Positions 53,313 through 60,998 of a stretch of 64,000 nt of DNA are shown piece after piece; the stretch's first letter is position 1; each line of letters starts with the position of its first letter. This DNA is from Emticicia sp. BO119 (GTDB taxonomy: Bacteria > Bacteroidota > Bacteroidia > Cytophagales > Spirosomataceae): the NCBI RefSeq assembly GCF_013912375.1, contig NZ_JACETV010000010.1, forward strand, positions 124,001-188,000. Reading direction: 5' to 3'. The notes beneath the pieces are model-generated. The model was not told where the DNA came from. It did no database searches and saw only the letters and a list, made by a program, of their open reading frames with translations. The position numbers and the translations under genes are program-made.

Positions 53313-53732
53313 CTACTTGTGATATTCATTGATAAAATCTCCCTTAGGCATAAATTCCAAATCTTCAACCGACTGATTAAAATAATAAACCCAAGCTTCA
53401 TACTCTTGCCCATCACTTTTAAGAATTACTGTCGCCTTCTTTCTGACATATTCAGAATGCGCCGGATCCATAGGGTTATATTCTTCATATTTATCTAATA
53501 GAGAGAACAATTTGTCTGGCTCTTTTAATCGGTATAATTCGCCCTTAACAAAATACTTTTCTCCACTTTGGCAAGGTATTATTCCGGGATAATAATCTAC
53601 CATGTACATTTTCCCTTCCATAATAGCCTTACCCATTGGTTCTGCAAACCTGTTTACCCAATCGTGCGATTCAATATTACCGTACTCACTTAAAAGAGTA
53701 CCGTAAACAAATAAATATTCGTTTTCAGTCAT
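53313..53732 (-). CDS. Gamma-glutamylcyclotransferase-like (AIG2-type) protein
   Basis: Cytoplasmic protein of 139 residues with the GGCT fold. Signature FVYGTLLSEYGN (about 8-19) binds substrate. The catalytic Glu is in LLDKYEEYNP (about 77-86). A late EAWVYYFNQ fits the family end. Members cleave gamma-glutamyl amides to 5-oxoproline, or form such cyclic products from gamma-glutamylamines. It ends a minus-strand run that begins with ispG. It may be relevant to the amide chemistry at 1-4679, but the two are far apart. Confidence 0.88.
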   Translation of the reverse strand: MTENEYLFVYGTLLSEYGNIESHDWVNRFAEPMGKAIMEGKMYMVDYYPGIIPCQSGEKYFVKGELYRLKEPDKLFSLLDKYEEYNPMDPAHSEYVRKKATVILKSDGQEYEAWVYYFNQSVEDLEFMPKGDFINEYHK

Positions 53733-53741
53733 TTCTTTGAT

Positions 53742-54296
53742 TTAACTTGATGCCTTTCTAATATTTCCATAGAAAAGCGTTTTTAATAATAAACAGGATT
53801 TATTATCTCCTAATTCAGCAGCTATTTTAAAACTTTTTTCCGCACTTTCAAAATCAGCTTTTCTAAATTCTAATTCTCCAATTAAACGTATTACCGTTGC
53901 ATTTTTATCTAAATACATTCTTGAAGAACGCTTAAGTTCGAAAAGTGATAGGGTATATTCCTCTAACTGATAATAGCACATACCTTTCCAATAAAAAGTC
54001 TCGGCTAAGGCGTTATCTAATCGTATTGATTTTTCAAAATCAGCTAATGCAGCATCCCAATTTTCAAAATAATAATGGCATTTACCTCTATATAAATAAG
54101 CAGTTGAAGACTTAGGAAATTCATGTACTTCTCCATCGAAGTATCGGAAAGCAGTAACATAATCAGCTGATTTAAATGCTTCTATTCCCTCTTTAAAAAT
54201 AATTTCATCATATTCCTGAGGAGAAATGTCATTTCCCAATCTGATTCTCAGAAATATATAAATCAAAAATGGTATGCCTATCAGCAATGCCTCCAT
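53742..54296 (-). CDS. TPR-repeat protein with N-terminal membrane segment
   Basis: Protein of 184 residues. A hydrophobic N-terminus (about 1-18, LLIGIPFLIYIFLRI) anchors it. Four helical repeat units of TPR type follow: AFKSADYVTAFRYFDG, AYLYRGKCHYYFENWDAAL, AETFYWKGMCYYQLEEYTLSL and GELEFRKADFESAEKSF. Such repeats bind partner proteins; no partner is indicated. It starts 7 bp after the MmcQ/YjbR gene and is followed after 9 bp by the GGCT-like gene. Confidence 0.88.
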   Translation of the reverse strand: MEALLIGIPFLIYIFLRIRLGNDISPQEYDEIIFKEGIEAFKSADYVTAFRYFDGEVHEFPKSSTAYLYRGKCHYYFENWDAALADFEKSIRLDNALAETFYWKGMCYYQLEEYTLSLFELKRSSRMYLDKNATVIRLIGELEFRKADFESAEKSFKIAAELGDNKSCLLLKTLFYGNIRKASS

Positions 54297-54303
54297 GATT
54301 TTA

Positions 54304-54657
54304 TTATTTATTAAGTTCTCCTTGAATTTTCTTTGGTAAATTATTTACTACAATATCATAAGACTCATTTATCCATTCCTTTATTAAATGGTCTTTTACC
54401 GAACCATCAATTAAGATAGTACTCCAGTGTCGCTTATTCATGTGATATGCACCTGTGACACAACTATATTCGGCTCTTAATTCTTCATTCTTTTCCGGCG
54501 TATTTTTCAAACTTATTTTAAATTGTTCTGAATTAAGACCTGTCAGCGCAAACATTTTTCCCATTACTTTATAGACCAAAGTATCAGGTCCAAAAGGTAA
54601 TTCTTCTGTAACACCATTTTTTATTAAACAAAAATCTCTGAACGATTCTATATTCAT
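54304..54657 (-). CDS. MmcQ/YjbR family protein
   Basis: Protein of 117 residues of normal length for the family. Key parts are FRDFCLIKNGVTEELPFGPD (about 6-25), YKVMGKMFAL (about 29-38), KNTPEKNEELRAEY and MNKRHWSTILIDGSV (about 73-87), ending in an IKEWINESYDIV helix. The fold resembles DNA-binding 'double-wing' proteins, but its target is unknown. It starts 4 bp after the small membrane-protein gene upstream. Confidence 0.92.
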   Translation of the reverse strand: MNIESFRDFCLIKNGVTEELPFGPDTLVYKVMGKMFALTGLNSEQFKISLKNTPEKNEELRAEYSCVTGAYHMNKRHWSTILIDGSVKDHLIKEWINESYDIVVNNLPKKIQGELNK

Positions 54658-54661
54658 AAAC

Positions 54662-54856
54662 TTATCTGGTTGCGCATCGGGTTACCATCACAATTATACA
54701 AGTCAAAAACATGATTATCGAAATCTTATTAATTCCATGCATCATTTTTAAATTGAAACTATGAGGATATTTGCCTTCGGTATCTTTACGAAATACTCTT
54801 ATAAAATACGCAAATACTGGTCCAACAGAAAGAAAGTGCTTTAATTTTTGGAACAT
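54662..54856 (-). CDS. Small membrane protein, DUF6728-like
   Basis: Protein of 64 residues from ATG 54856; an ATG further upstream would overlap the ispG end. The N-terminal part FQKLKHFLSVGPVFAYFIRVFRK leads into a conserved-looking NLKMMHGINKISI and one membrane helix IIMFLTCIIVMVTRC. Size and the MHGINKISI motif recall DUF6728 of Bacteroidota, from memory only. Function unknown. It lies between ispG and the MmcQ gene. Confidence 0.7.
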   Translation of the reverse strand: MFQKLKHFLSVGPVFAYFIRVFRKDTEGKYPHSFNLKMMHGINKISIIMFLTCIIVMVTRCATR

Positions 54857-54869
54857 CTTTTTATTTTTA

Positions 54870-56840
54870 TTAGGCGTTAATGAGATCATACTCTACTATT
54901 TCAGGCTCTGACCATCTGCCATCTTCTTTAATTAATTCTATCAACTCATTGACTGCATTATCAGCATGAACAGACTTCTTTACTACATTCTGCCCTCTAT
55001 ATAACGCAATTTTATCCTTACCAATACCTACATAACCATAATCCGCATCAGCCATTTCACCTGGTCCATTTACAATACAGCCCATAATACCGATTTTAAC
55101 ACCTTTCAGGTGATCTGTATATTTGCGTATCATGGCGGTTGTTTCCTGTAGGTCAAAAAGAGTTCTTCCGCAAGAAGGGCAACTGATATATTCAGTTTTA
55201 CTCATTCTGGTTCGTGCTGCCTGTAAAATTCCAAAAGAAGTACTGTTGGCAATAGATAAATTATCAAAAGATATTAAAATTCCATCTCCAAAACCATCTA
55301 CCAATAATCCACCGCAATCGGTTGCTGCATATAATTGACCTTTAACTTCTGATATATTTCTATAATCTCTTTTTAAAACTACTGGATTTTTAATTTCTGA
55401 ATCAATCAAATTAAAATACAGTTTTCTTAATTCGGGCATTGCCGCTTCATTATCTGTCTCCACAATTAGTACAACATTCGTATATCGTTTAAGAGTTTCA
55501 ATAAAGTCAGGACCTAAATTATTAATTTTGATTTTTACAAAATTGATAGATTTGTGAAGTGAATTCCGTAGACTTCCTTCAACAAAAGTTTCAGCACTAT
55601 ATAAAGGAATTTTATTGACTTTATCTTCTTGGATTTCCCAAATCTCAGCATCTAAAATTTCTTTCAGACCATTAGGCAACATAAATGGAATAGGCATTTT
55701 GCCGCTATAAATATAATCAGCACCAATATCATTCATGCGCCATTTATCGGGTAAGGGTAGATAAAAATGGCCTATTGGTTTTAAATCTTCGTGTTTTTCG
55801 ACGGAAATGTCCGAGAAATCTGCAATTACTCTTGGTACATTCAATGCTCCGAAATTTTCAACCTCAAATGTATCTCTACGATGATACTGATAAGGATTGA
55901 TAGGGATATTCGAAATTGGAGGAATAAAAGTTGTTTTTGTGTCTCGGTTAGTGTATCGGTCTACCAATGATTTAGCAACAGGTGCTTCAAATTCAGGGTC
56001 TTCTGTTAAACTTACCCGAACAGTATCACCCAGACCATCCTCTAAAAGCGTGCCTATACCCATAGATGATTTTATTCTACCATCTTCACCTTCACCGGCT
56101 TCTGTGACTCCCAAATGCAATGGATATGGTTTTAATTGCTCTGCTTCAAGTCTTTGGACTAATAAGCGGTAGGCCTGAACCATTACCTGTGGATTTGAAG
56201 ATTTCATTGAAATGACAATATTGAAATAATTCTCATCTTCACAAATCCTAAGAAATTCTAATGCTGATTCAACCATTCCCAAAGGAGTATCTCCGTATCT
56301 GCTTAGAATTCTGTCAGAAAGAGAACCATGGTTTGTTCCGATTCGCATAGCCGTACCATATTCTTTACATATTTTTATTAGTGGTAAAAATCTGTTTCTG
56401 ATTCTTTCTAATTCGGCTTTATAGTTTTCTTCTGAATAATCAATGATCTCAAATCGTTTTTTATCGGCATAATTGCCCGGATTAATTCGTACCTTTTCAA
56501 CTATTCTGGCTGCTAACTCTGCGGCATTTGGCGTAAAGTGTATATCTGCAACTAACGGAGTATTATAACCTCTGTAACGAAGTTCTTTCCTGATATTTTC
56601 CAGATTTTGTGCTTCTTTTACACTGGGGGCTGTGATTCTGATTATTTCACAACCACTTTCAATCATCCGGATAGTTTGTTCAACCGAACCAGCAGTATCC
56701 ATAGTATCGATAGTGGTCATAGATTGAACCCTGATCGGATAATCTGAACCAATCCAAACCTCCCCAACCTGCACCTGATTCGTTTTTCTTCGAGAGTATT
56801 CTGTTAAAGAATCACAGTATTTTTTTTCAGACTCTGACAT
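54870..56840 (-). CDS. ispG: 4-hydroxy-3-methylbut-2-enyl diphosphate synthase, long form
   Basis: Cytoplasmic 4Fe-4S enzyme of 656 residues, the seventh step of the MEP isoprenoid pathway (MEcPP to HMBPP). The TIM-barrel domain begins with TNQVQVGEVWIGSDYPIRV and VQSMTTIDTMD (about 33-43). The iron-sulfur domain at the C-terminus has SCPSCGRTLFD (about 556-566) and CIVNGPGEMADADYGYVG (about 599-616). The length exceeds the roughly 370-residue form of Escherichia coli because of a large insert domain, typical of Bacteroidota, Chlamydiae and plants. It heads a minus-strand run of five genes. Promoter box at 56871-56864. Confidence 0.95.
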   Translation of the reverse strand: MSESEKKYCDSLTEYSRRKTNQVQVGEVWIGSDYPIRVQSMTTIDTMDTAGSVEQTIRMIESGCEIIRITAPSVKEAQNLENIRKELRYRGYNTPLVADIHFTPNAAELAARIVEKVRINPGNYADKKRFEIIDYSEENYKAELERIRNRFLPLIKICKEYGTAMRIGTNHGSLSDRILSRYGDTPLGMVESALEFLRICEDENYFNIVISMKSSNPQVMVQAYRLLVQRLEAEQLKPYPLHLGVTEAGEGEDGRIKSSMGIGTLLEDGLGDTVRVSLTEDPEFEAPVAKSLVDRYTNRDTKTTFIPPISNIPINPYQYHRRDTFEVENFGALNVPRVIADFSDISVEKHEDLKPIGHFYLPLPDKWRMNDIGADYIYSGKMPIPFMLPNGLKEILDAEIWEIQEDKVNKIPLYSAETFVEGSLRNSLHKSINFVKIKINNLGPDFIETLKRYTNVVLIVETDNEAAMPELRKLYFNLIDSEIKNPVVLKRDYRNISEVKGQLYAATDCGGLLVDGFGDGILISFDNLSIANSTSFGILQAARTRMSKTEYISCPSCGRTLFDLQETTAMIRKYTDHLKGVKIGIMGCIVNGPGEMADADYGYVGIGKDKIALYRGQNVVKKSVHADNAVNELIELIKEDGRWSEPEIVEYDLINA

Positions 56841-56863
56841 TCAATTTTATTGTTTATTTCACG

Positions 56864-56871
56864 CAAATCTA
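56864..56871 (-). promoter_or_regulatory. -7 promoter box for ispG
   Basis: Reads TAGATTTG on the minus strand, 23 bp before the ATG at 56840. Confidence 0.45.
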
Positions 56872-57058
56872 AACATGAATATAACGTCTTTTATGAAAAA
56901 ATGGTTGAAAAATTTAATATAAATTCAATAAATGGTTTTATGGTTATTGGAAAATACAAAGTAAGTCTTTCAATTGTGATATTATTATGGGAAATGTCAA
57001 TTTTCCATGAAAATTAATTGTGAAGTAGTGGCAGGATAAAAAAATGCAAGAATATTGA

Positions 57059-57066
57059 TAATTTTG
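57059..57066 (+). promoter_or_regulatory. -7 promoter box for queE
   Basis: TAATTTTG matches TAnnTTTG and lies 15 bp before the ATG at 57082, giving a very short leader. Confidence 0.4.
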
Positions 57067-57081
57067 TAAAAAAATAGTAGA

Positions 57082-57693
57082 ATGGTTACAGATGAAGTAA
57101 AATTGCCCGTAATGGAATCTTTTTATACGCTTCAAGGAGAAGGCTTCCATGCAGGCAAGGCGGCATATTTTATACGTTTAGGTGGCTGCGATGTTGGTTG
57201 TGTTTGGTGTGACGTAAAAGAGTCATGGGATGCATCGTTACATACGGAATTTTCAATAGAAGAAATTGTTCATCAAGCTAATAAATATGCTGGTAGGATG
57301 GCAGTTATTACAGGTGGAGAGCCTTTAATGTATAATTTAAATGCGTTAACATTGGCTTTAAAACAAGCCGGATTTCAAACAAATATCGAAACATCAGGTG
57401 TCTATGCCATGTCTGGTGTGTGGGATTGGGTTTGTTTTTCACCTAAGAAATTTAAAGTACCTCACAAAAGTATTTACTCGATAGCAAACGAATTAAAAGT
57501 AATTGTATATAATAAATCTGACTTTGCTTTCGCTGAAAAGTATGCAAATGTTGTGAGAGAAGACTGCATTTTGCTTCTTCAGCCTGAATGGAGCAAGCAA
57601 AGCCAGATGTTGCCCGTGATAATTGACTATGTTAAAGAAAATCCAAAATGGAGAGTAAGTTTGCAAACTCATAAGTTTATGGATATTCCTTAG
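57082..57693 (+). CDS. queE: 7-carboxy-7-deazaguanine synthase
   Basis: Radical-SAM enzyme of 203 residues in the queuosine pathway; it converts 6-carboxytetrahydropterin to 7-carboxy-7-deazaguanine. The N-terminal ESFYTLQGEGFHAGKAAYFI (about 11-30) and GGCDVGCVWCD, with the 4Fe-4S Cys triad CxxxCxxC (about 36-43), are diagnostic, followed by VITGGEPLMYN (about 73-83), IETSGVYAM and SPKKFKVP. Other queuosine genes are not adjacent. It is convergent with the PEBP gene 17 bp downstream. Confidence 0.95.
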   Translation: MVTDEVKLPVMESFYTLQGEGFHAGKAAYFIRLGGCDVGCVWCDVKESWDASLHTEFSIEEIVHQANKYAGRMAVITGGEPLMYNLNALTLALKQAGFQTNIETSGVYAMSGVWDWVCFSPKKFKVPHKSIYSIANELKVIVYNKSDFAFAEKYANVVREDCILLLQPEWSKQSQMLPVIIDYVKENPKWRVSLQTHKFMDIP

Positions 57694-57710
57694 ATAGGTA
57701 ATCCTGTAAA

Positions 57711-58220
57711 TTATCTCTTGCCAAAAAAAGTAATCGATGCTTTAGCGATGGCATTTGCATTAAGGTTAAAGCCAATAACTGCGGGCATTGTGCTTTTATC
57801 CAGATCTAATTTTGTTTTAAGTGCAAACACCGTAATCAGATATTGATGAAGCTCACCAGGTGGCGGACATGGGCCACCATATCCAAAAGTTCCATAATCA
57901 TTAATACTTTGAGTACATTCTACCGGGGCAATGGTTTTGGTAATGTCTCCTGCTTCTGGTTTTAGCTCGGTTACCTCTGCAGGAATATTAAAAATTAACC
58001 AGTGCCACCAGCCACTTCCTGTAGGGGCATCTTTATCATAAATTGTTACAGCAAAACTTTCTGTCTCCTCAGGAGCATCGGTCCATGAGAGATGAGGTGA
58101 GGTGTTTTGTCCTGTACAACCAAAACTGTTAAAAAATTCTTTAGCGGTTGCCTGACCTTTAAGATTGTTACTCTTTAATGTGAAATTCTTTATTTTAATT
58201 GTTTCTATGCTTTTTTCCAT
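57711..58220 (-). CDS. YbhB/YbcL (PEBP) family protein
   Basis: Protein of 169 residues, no signal peptide. The phosphatidylethanolamine-binding-protein fold shows its anion-site motifs: FAVTIYDKDAPTGSGWWHWL (about 56-75), then YGTFGYGGPCPPPGELHQYL (about 108-127), which holds the Gly-Pro-Pro and His. The molecular role of bacterial members is not established. It is the last gene of a minus-strand run with the haloperoxidase-like protein and the FAD oxidoreductase, with an 18-bp gap. Confidence 0.93.
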   Translation of the reverse strand: MEKSIETIKIKNFTLKSNNLKGQATAKEFFNSFGCTGQNTSPHLSWTDAPEETESFAVTIYDKDAPTGSGWWHWLIFNIPAEVTELKPEAGDITKTIAPVECTQSINDYGTFGYGGPCPPPGELHQYLITVFALKTKLDLDKSTMPAVIGFNLNANAIAKASITFFGKR

Positions 58221-58238
58221 AGTTTAATGTGCGTTATT

Positions 58239-59357
58239 TTAAAATTCTAAAACTTTGCCATGAGTACTTCTAATGACAAAAGGCATTAAAACCGGTATTC
58301 TTTTCAAAAAATTAATTGCGAATTCTGAAGTTTTTTCTTTACCGAATAACCTTTGCAACTGCCTTCCTCGCCAAAGTTGATTCTTGAAATTAGTATTCCA
58401 GATTGTTATATATAACTTTTCTAATTCGGTTCTTGTTAGATTTCCAAGCAAAAAATCCTGTATCAGTTGTGCGGCAAAAAAGCCTGATCTAATAGCAATA
58501 GACATTCCATTGCCTGCAAGTGGAGTAATCAATCCGGCTGAATCACCAACCATAATGACATTTTCATGAACCTGGCTTTTTGAAACAAATACCACTTCAT
58601 TAATTACTTCCGGTTTTGTAAAAAGAAAATCAGCCTTTATGAAGATTTCTTTCAGAAAAGGATTTTTGTAGAGCACTTCCTCCTCCATTTGTTTGATATT
58701 ACTTTTATTTTTCAGATTAGCAGTGGCGGTCAGATAACAAAGACAATACTTGTTATTTTCAATGGCAGAAATTCCACAATATCCACCTTCAAAATTGTGT
58801 AAGGAGATTAAATCTTTAGGATAATCAATAGATATATGGTATTTGACTCCTAAATAGCTGGTTTGTTGTTTTGGTATGGGCCTTTTGATGATTTTATCTA
58901 CTTTAGCTCGCTTTCCATACGAGCCAATAAGTATTTTTGCATGAAAAGTTTTATTCGTATTAGTATCAACAAAAAATGCTTCATTGATGCGCTGGGTGTC
59001 TTCAACACTGGCATTGAGCTCAAAGCTCACGCCAAGGCCTAAGGCAATTTTGTAGAGTTCAAAATCCAGCGTAAAACGGCTGATGCCAAAGCCACCCATT
59101 TCTAATGGAGAATGCAAGCTTTTGCCCGTAATGGATGTCAGTTGAAACTTATCTATATTTGAAGCTCCCAATCTATTGAGGTCTAATCCTATATGTTCTA
59201 CATAAGATCTGACTTCGTTAGAAATATATTCGCCGCATACTTTATGGAAAGGATAAGTATGCTTTTCTATTACTATTACAGAAAACCCTTTTCTGGCTAA
59301 CTCAATAGCTACTGTTAAGCCGCCAAGTCCTCCTCCTATAATAATGGCATCATACAT
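58239..59357 (-). CDS. FAD-dependent oxidoreductase, geranylgeranyl-reductase-like
   Basis: Protein of 372 residues with an N-terminal FAD-binding Rossmann motif (IIIGGGLGGLTVAIELARKG, about 5-24). KVCGEYIS (about 39-46) and VGDSAGLITPLAGNGMSIAI (about 269-288) are the class motifs shared by geranylgeranyl reductases and flavin-dependent halogenases or monooxygenases. There is no clear halogenase GWxWxIP motif, so a reductase or monooxygenase is more likely. It lies between the haloperoxidase-like gene (18 bp upstream) and the PEBP gene (18 bp downstream). A promoter-like box is at 59398-59391, inside the end of the upstream gene. Confidence 0.85.
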   Translation of the reverse strand: MYDAIIIGGGLGGLTVAIELARKGFSVIVIEKHTYPFHKVCGEYISNEVRSYVEHIGLDLNRLGASNIDKFQLTSITGKSLHSPLEMGGFGISRFTLDFELYKIALGLGVSFELNASVEDTQRINEAFFVDTNTNKTFHAKILIGSYGKRAKVDKIIKRPIPKQQTSYLGVKYHISIDYPKDLISLHNFEGGYCGISAIENNKYCLCYLTATANLKNKSNIKQMEEEVLYKNPFLKEIFIKADFLFTKPEVINEVVFVSKSQVHENVIMVGDSAGLITPLAGNGMSIAIRSGFFAAQLIQDFLLGNLTRTELEKLYITIWNTNFKNQLWRGRQLQRLFGKEKTSEFAINFLKRIPVLMPFVIRSTHGKVLEF

Positions 59358-59375
59358 GGGAATCTAATTTAAAAC

Positions 59376-60887
59376 TCACTTTTTGTAGTGCAAATTTAAT
59401 GAATTTTTACCGACAATTTTCCCTACTTCCATACCTTGATCAATTCCATCCCTGAAATGAATTCCACCATAGACTCTTGAGATACTACACTCGTTTGCAG
59501 CAGCCCAGAATGAATCAAATTTTTTTGGAGGCCCTACAAAATACTTTGAGTAATCTATATAACTTAACGTATCACCCATTTTTTCTGTAAGAATTGTTGC
59601 CATTGCTGCAGATTGCGCTGAGTGACCAGAGGGAAATTCCGGGAATGGGGGTGTCAACAAAGCTGCTTCCCATTTACTGTCAATATATCTCTTAATGTAT
59701 GCGATCGGGCGGATAAAGTTTTGCTCATATTTTATCCGCCAGGTGGCTATAAATGTGTCATTCAATCCGATTGTAAGATTACTATATAATTCTGTGGCTT
59801 CGTCCAATCTTTTAGGATTTTGCTTAAGTACTTGTGTTAAAATCGAAACTGAGTGGCCAGGAGCCGAATATGTGAAGGAAGCGGCATCGTCCCAGAAATT
59901 GGCAATTTGTAGTTTTTCACTATTGGGTTTTACCTCTTTCGAAATGTTATACACTTCCATTGCCATTTTGTAGAATGGCGAGTTTGGATAAATAGAAAAT
60001 TCTACTTTAGGTTTAATATCAATACCACCTTGATTTTCTTTGAGAAAAGCCCTGTTCTTTCCCCAGTTCGGGTGCAAGGGCCCTGTATTTTCTAAGTCTG
60101 CTACTCTGTTGATTTCAAAGCAGGATGTACAAACCGGTAATTTATAATTCATATCATAAGTACGTAAAAAAGTATTATGACCGCCATCAGTCATGGAATA
60201 CCCATATATCCAGTCTGCAATTTTTTCTCCATACTTTCTTGATTTCTCAACTACTTCTTTTGTAAGTTTCTTTGCAAAGTAAATATTTATAGAATCATTG
60301 AGTGCATAAACTTTTTCCATCCAAATAAATGGTGATGAAATAAAAAGTTTATCAACCATTGCAAATAATGCGCTTGAAACAGCTACAGAGGCATTGAAAT
60401 CAGTAATATCAGCGAAAAGACTATCTGGTTTTTTCAAATCTTGTAATTGACCTGCCAAAGATAAGTTATCAGGATACGCAGGAAGCATCGCCTCATAAGC
60501 AGCTAAATTTATATAGGCCATATTTCGTGCCGAAACATTTGGGCTATATCCTTGCGTTTGTTCAATTAAATCAAAAATCAGCTCGTGCCACCTCACCACC
60601 AAATCAGATGAGTCATAATTGTATTTTCTTTCAGGCTCAATTTTAATAAATGTAGGATTACCTATTTGCTGTGTGGTTTCATTATTTACCTCCTCAATTA
60701 CAGTATCTTCTTGTGAATTTACAGATGGTTGAGTTACCTTTGCAGAAGATTTTGTTGTAGTTATTTTTTTGGGAGTAGTAGTAGGTTTACTTTTGGGTAC
60801 TGCTTTAACCGGAGTCTTTTGCTGAGCAAATACTCCAAATCCACAATAAAGAAAAATTACTATACAGCATAAAAAAGATTTCTTCAT
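59376..60887 (-). CDS. Exported vanadium-haloperoxidase/PAP2-family protein
   Basis: Protein of 503 residues. Signal peptide about 1-22, then a Lys/Thr/Pro-rich linker (about 23-55), then an all-helical domain. The complete vanadate or phosphate site of the PAP2/vanadium haloperoxidase fold is visible: KYEQNFIRP (K386-x6-R393-P), PSGHS (419-423, His422) and SRVYGGIHFRD (470-480, Arg471, His477). The domain begins with VVRWHELIFDLIEQTQGYSP, as in the bacterial haloperoxidase-like branch. It could halogenate or act as a phosphatase; the sequence does not tell these apart. It is the first gene of a three-gene run. Confidence 0.88.
   Translation of the reverse strand: MKKSFLCCIVIFLYCGFGVFAQQKTPVKAVPKSKPTTTPKKITTTKSSAKVTQPSVNSQEDTVIEEVNNETTQQIGNPTFIKIEPERKYNYDSSDLVVRWHELIFDLIEQTQGYSPNVSARNMAYINLAAYEAMLPAYPDNLSLAGQLQDLKKPDSLFADITDFNASVAVSSALFAMVDKLFISSPFIWMEKVYALNDSINIYFAKKLTKEVVEKSRKYGEKIADWIYGYSMTDGGHNTFLRTYDMNYKLPVCTSCFEINRVADLENTGPLHPNWGKNRAFLKENQGGIDIKPKVEFSIYPNSPFYKMAMEVYNISKEVKPNSEKLQIANFWDDAASFTYSAPGHSVSILTQVLKQNPKRLDEATELYSNLTIGLNDTFIATWRIKYEQNFIRPIAYIKRYIDSKWEAALLTPPFPEFPSGHSAQSAAMATILTEKMGDTLSYIDYSKYFVGPPKKFDSFWAAANECSISRVYGGIHFRDGIDQGMEVGKIVGKNSLNLHYKK
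59391..59398 (-). promoter_or_regulatory. -7-like box before FAD oxidoreductase
   Basis: Reads TAAATTTG on the minus strand, 33 bp before the ATG at 59357. It overlaps the end of the haloperoxidase-like gene and may allow separate expression of the downstream pair. Confidence 0.35.
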
Positions 60888-60998
60888 AGTTGAGAGATTA
60901 ATTTAATAAAAAGTCGAATATTTGAGCCGGGGTTCTATCCCAAACAAAAATCAGATTTAGAAAAGGATTTTGCAACATTTATATTGATAAATTACACA

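Noticed and set aside
58239-59357. Flavin-dependent halogenase call for the FAD oxidoreductase
   Set aside because: The GWxWxIP halogenase motif is absent, so the broader oxidoreductase call is kept.
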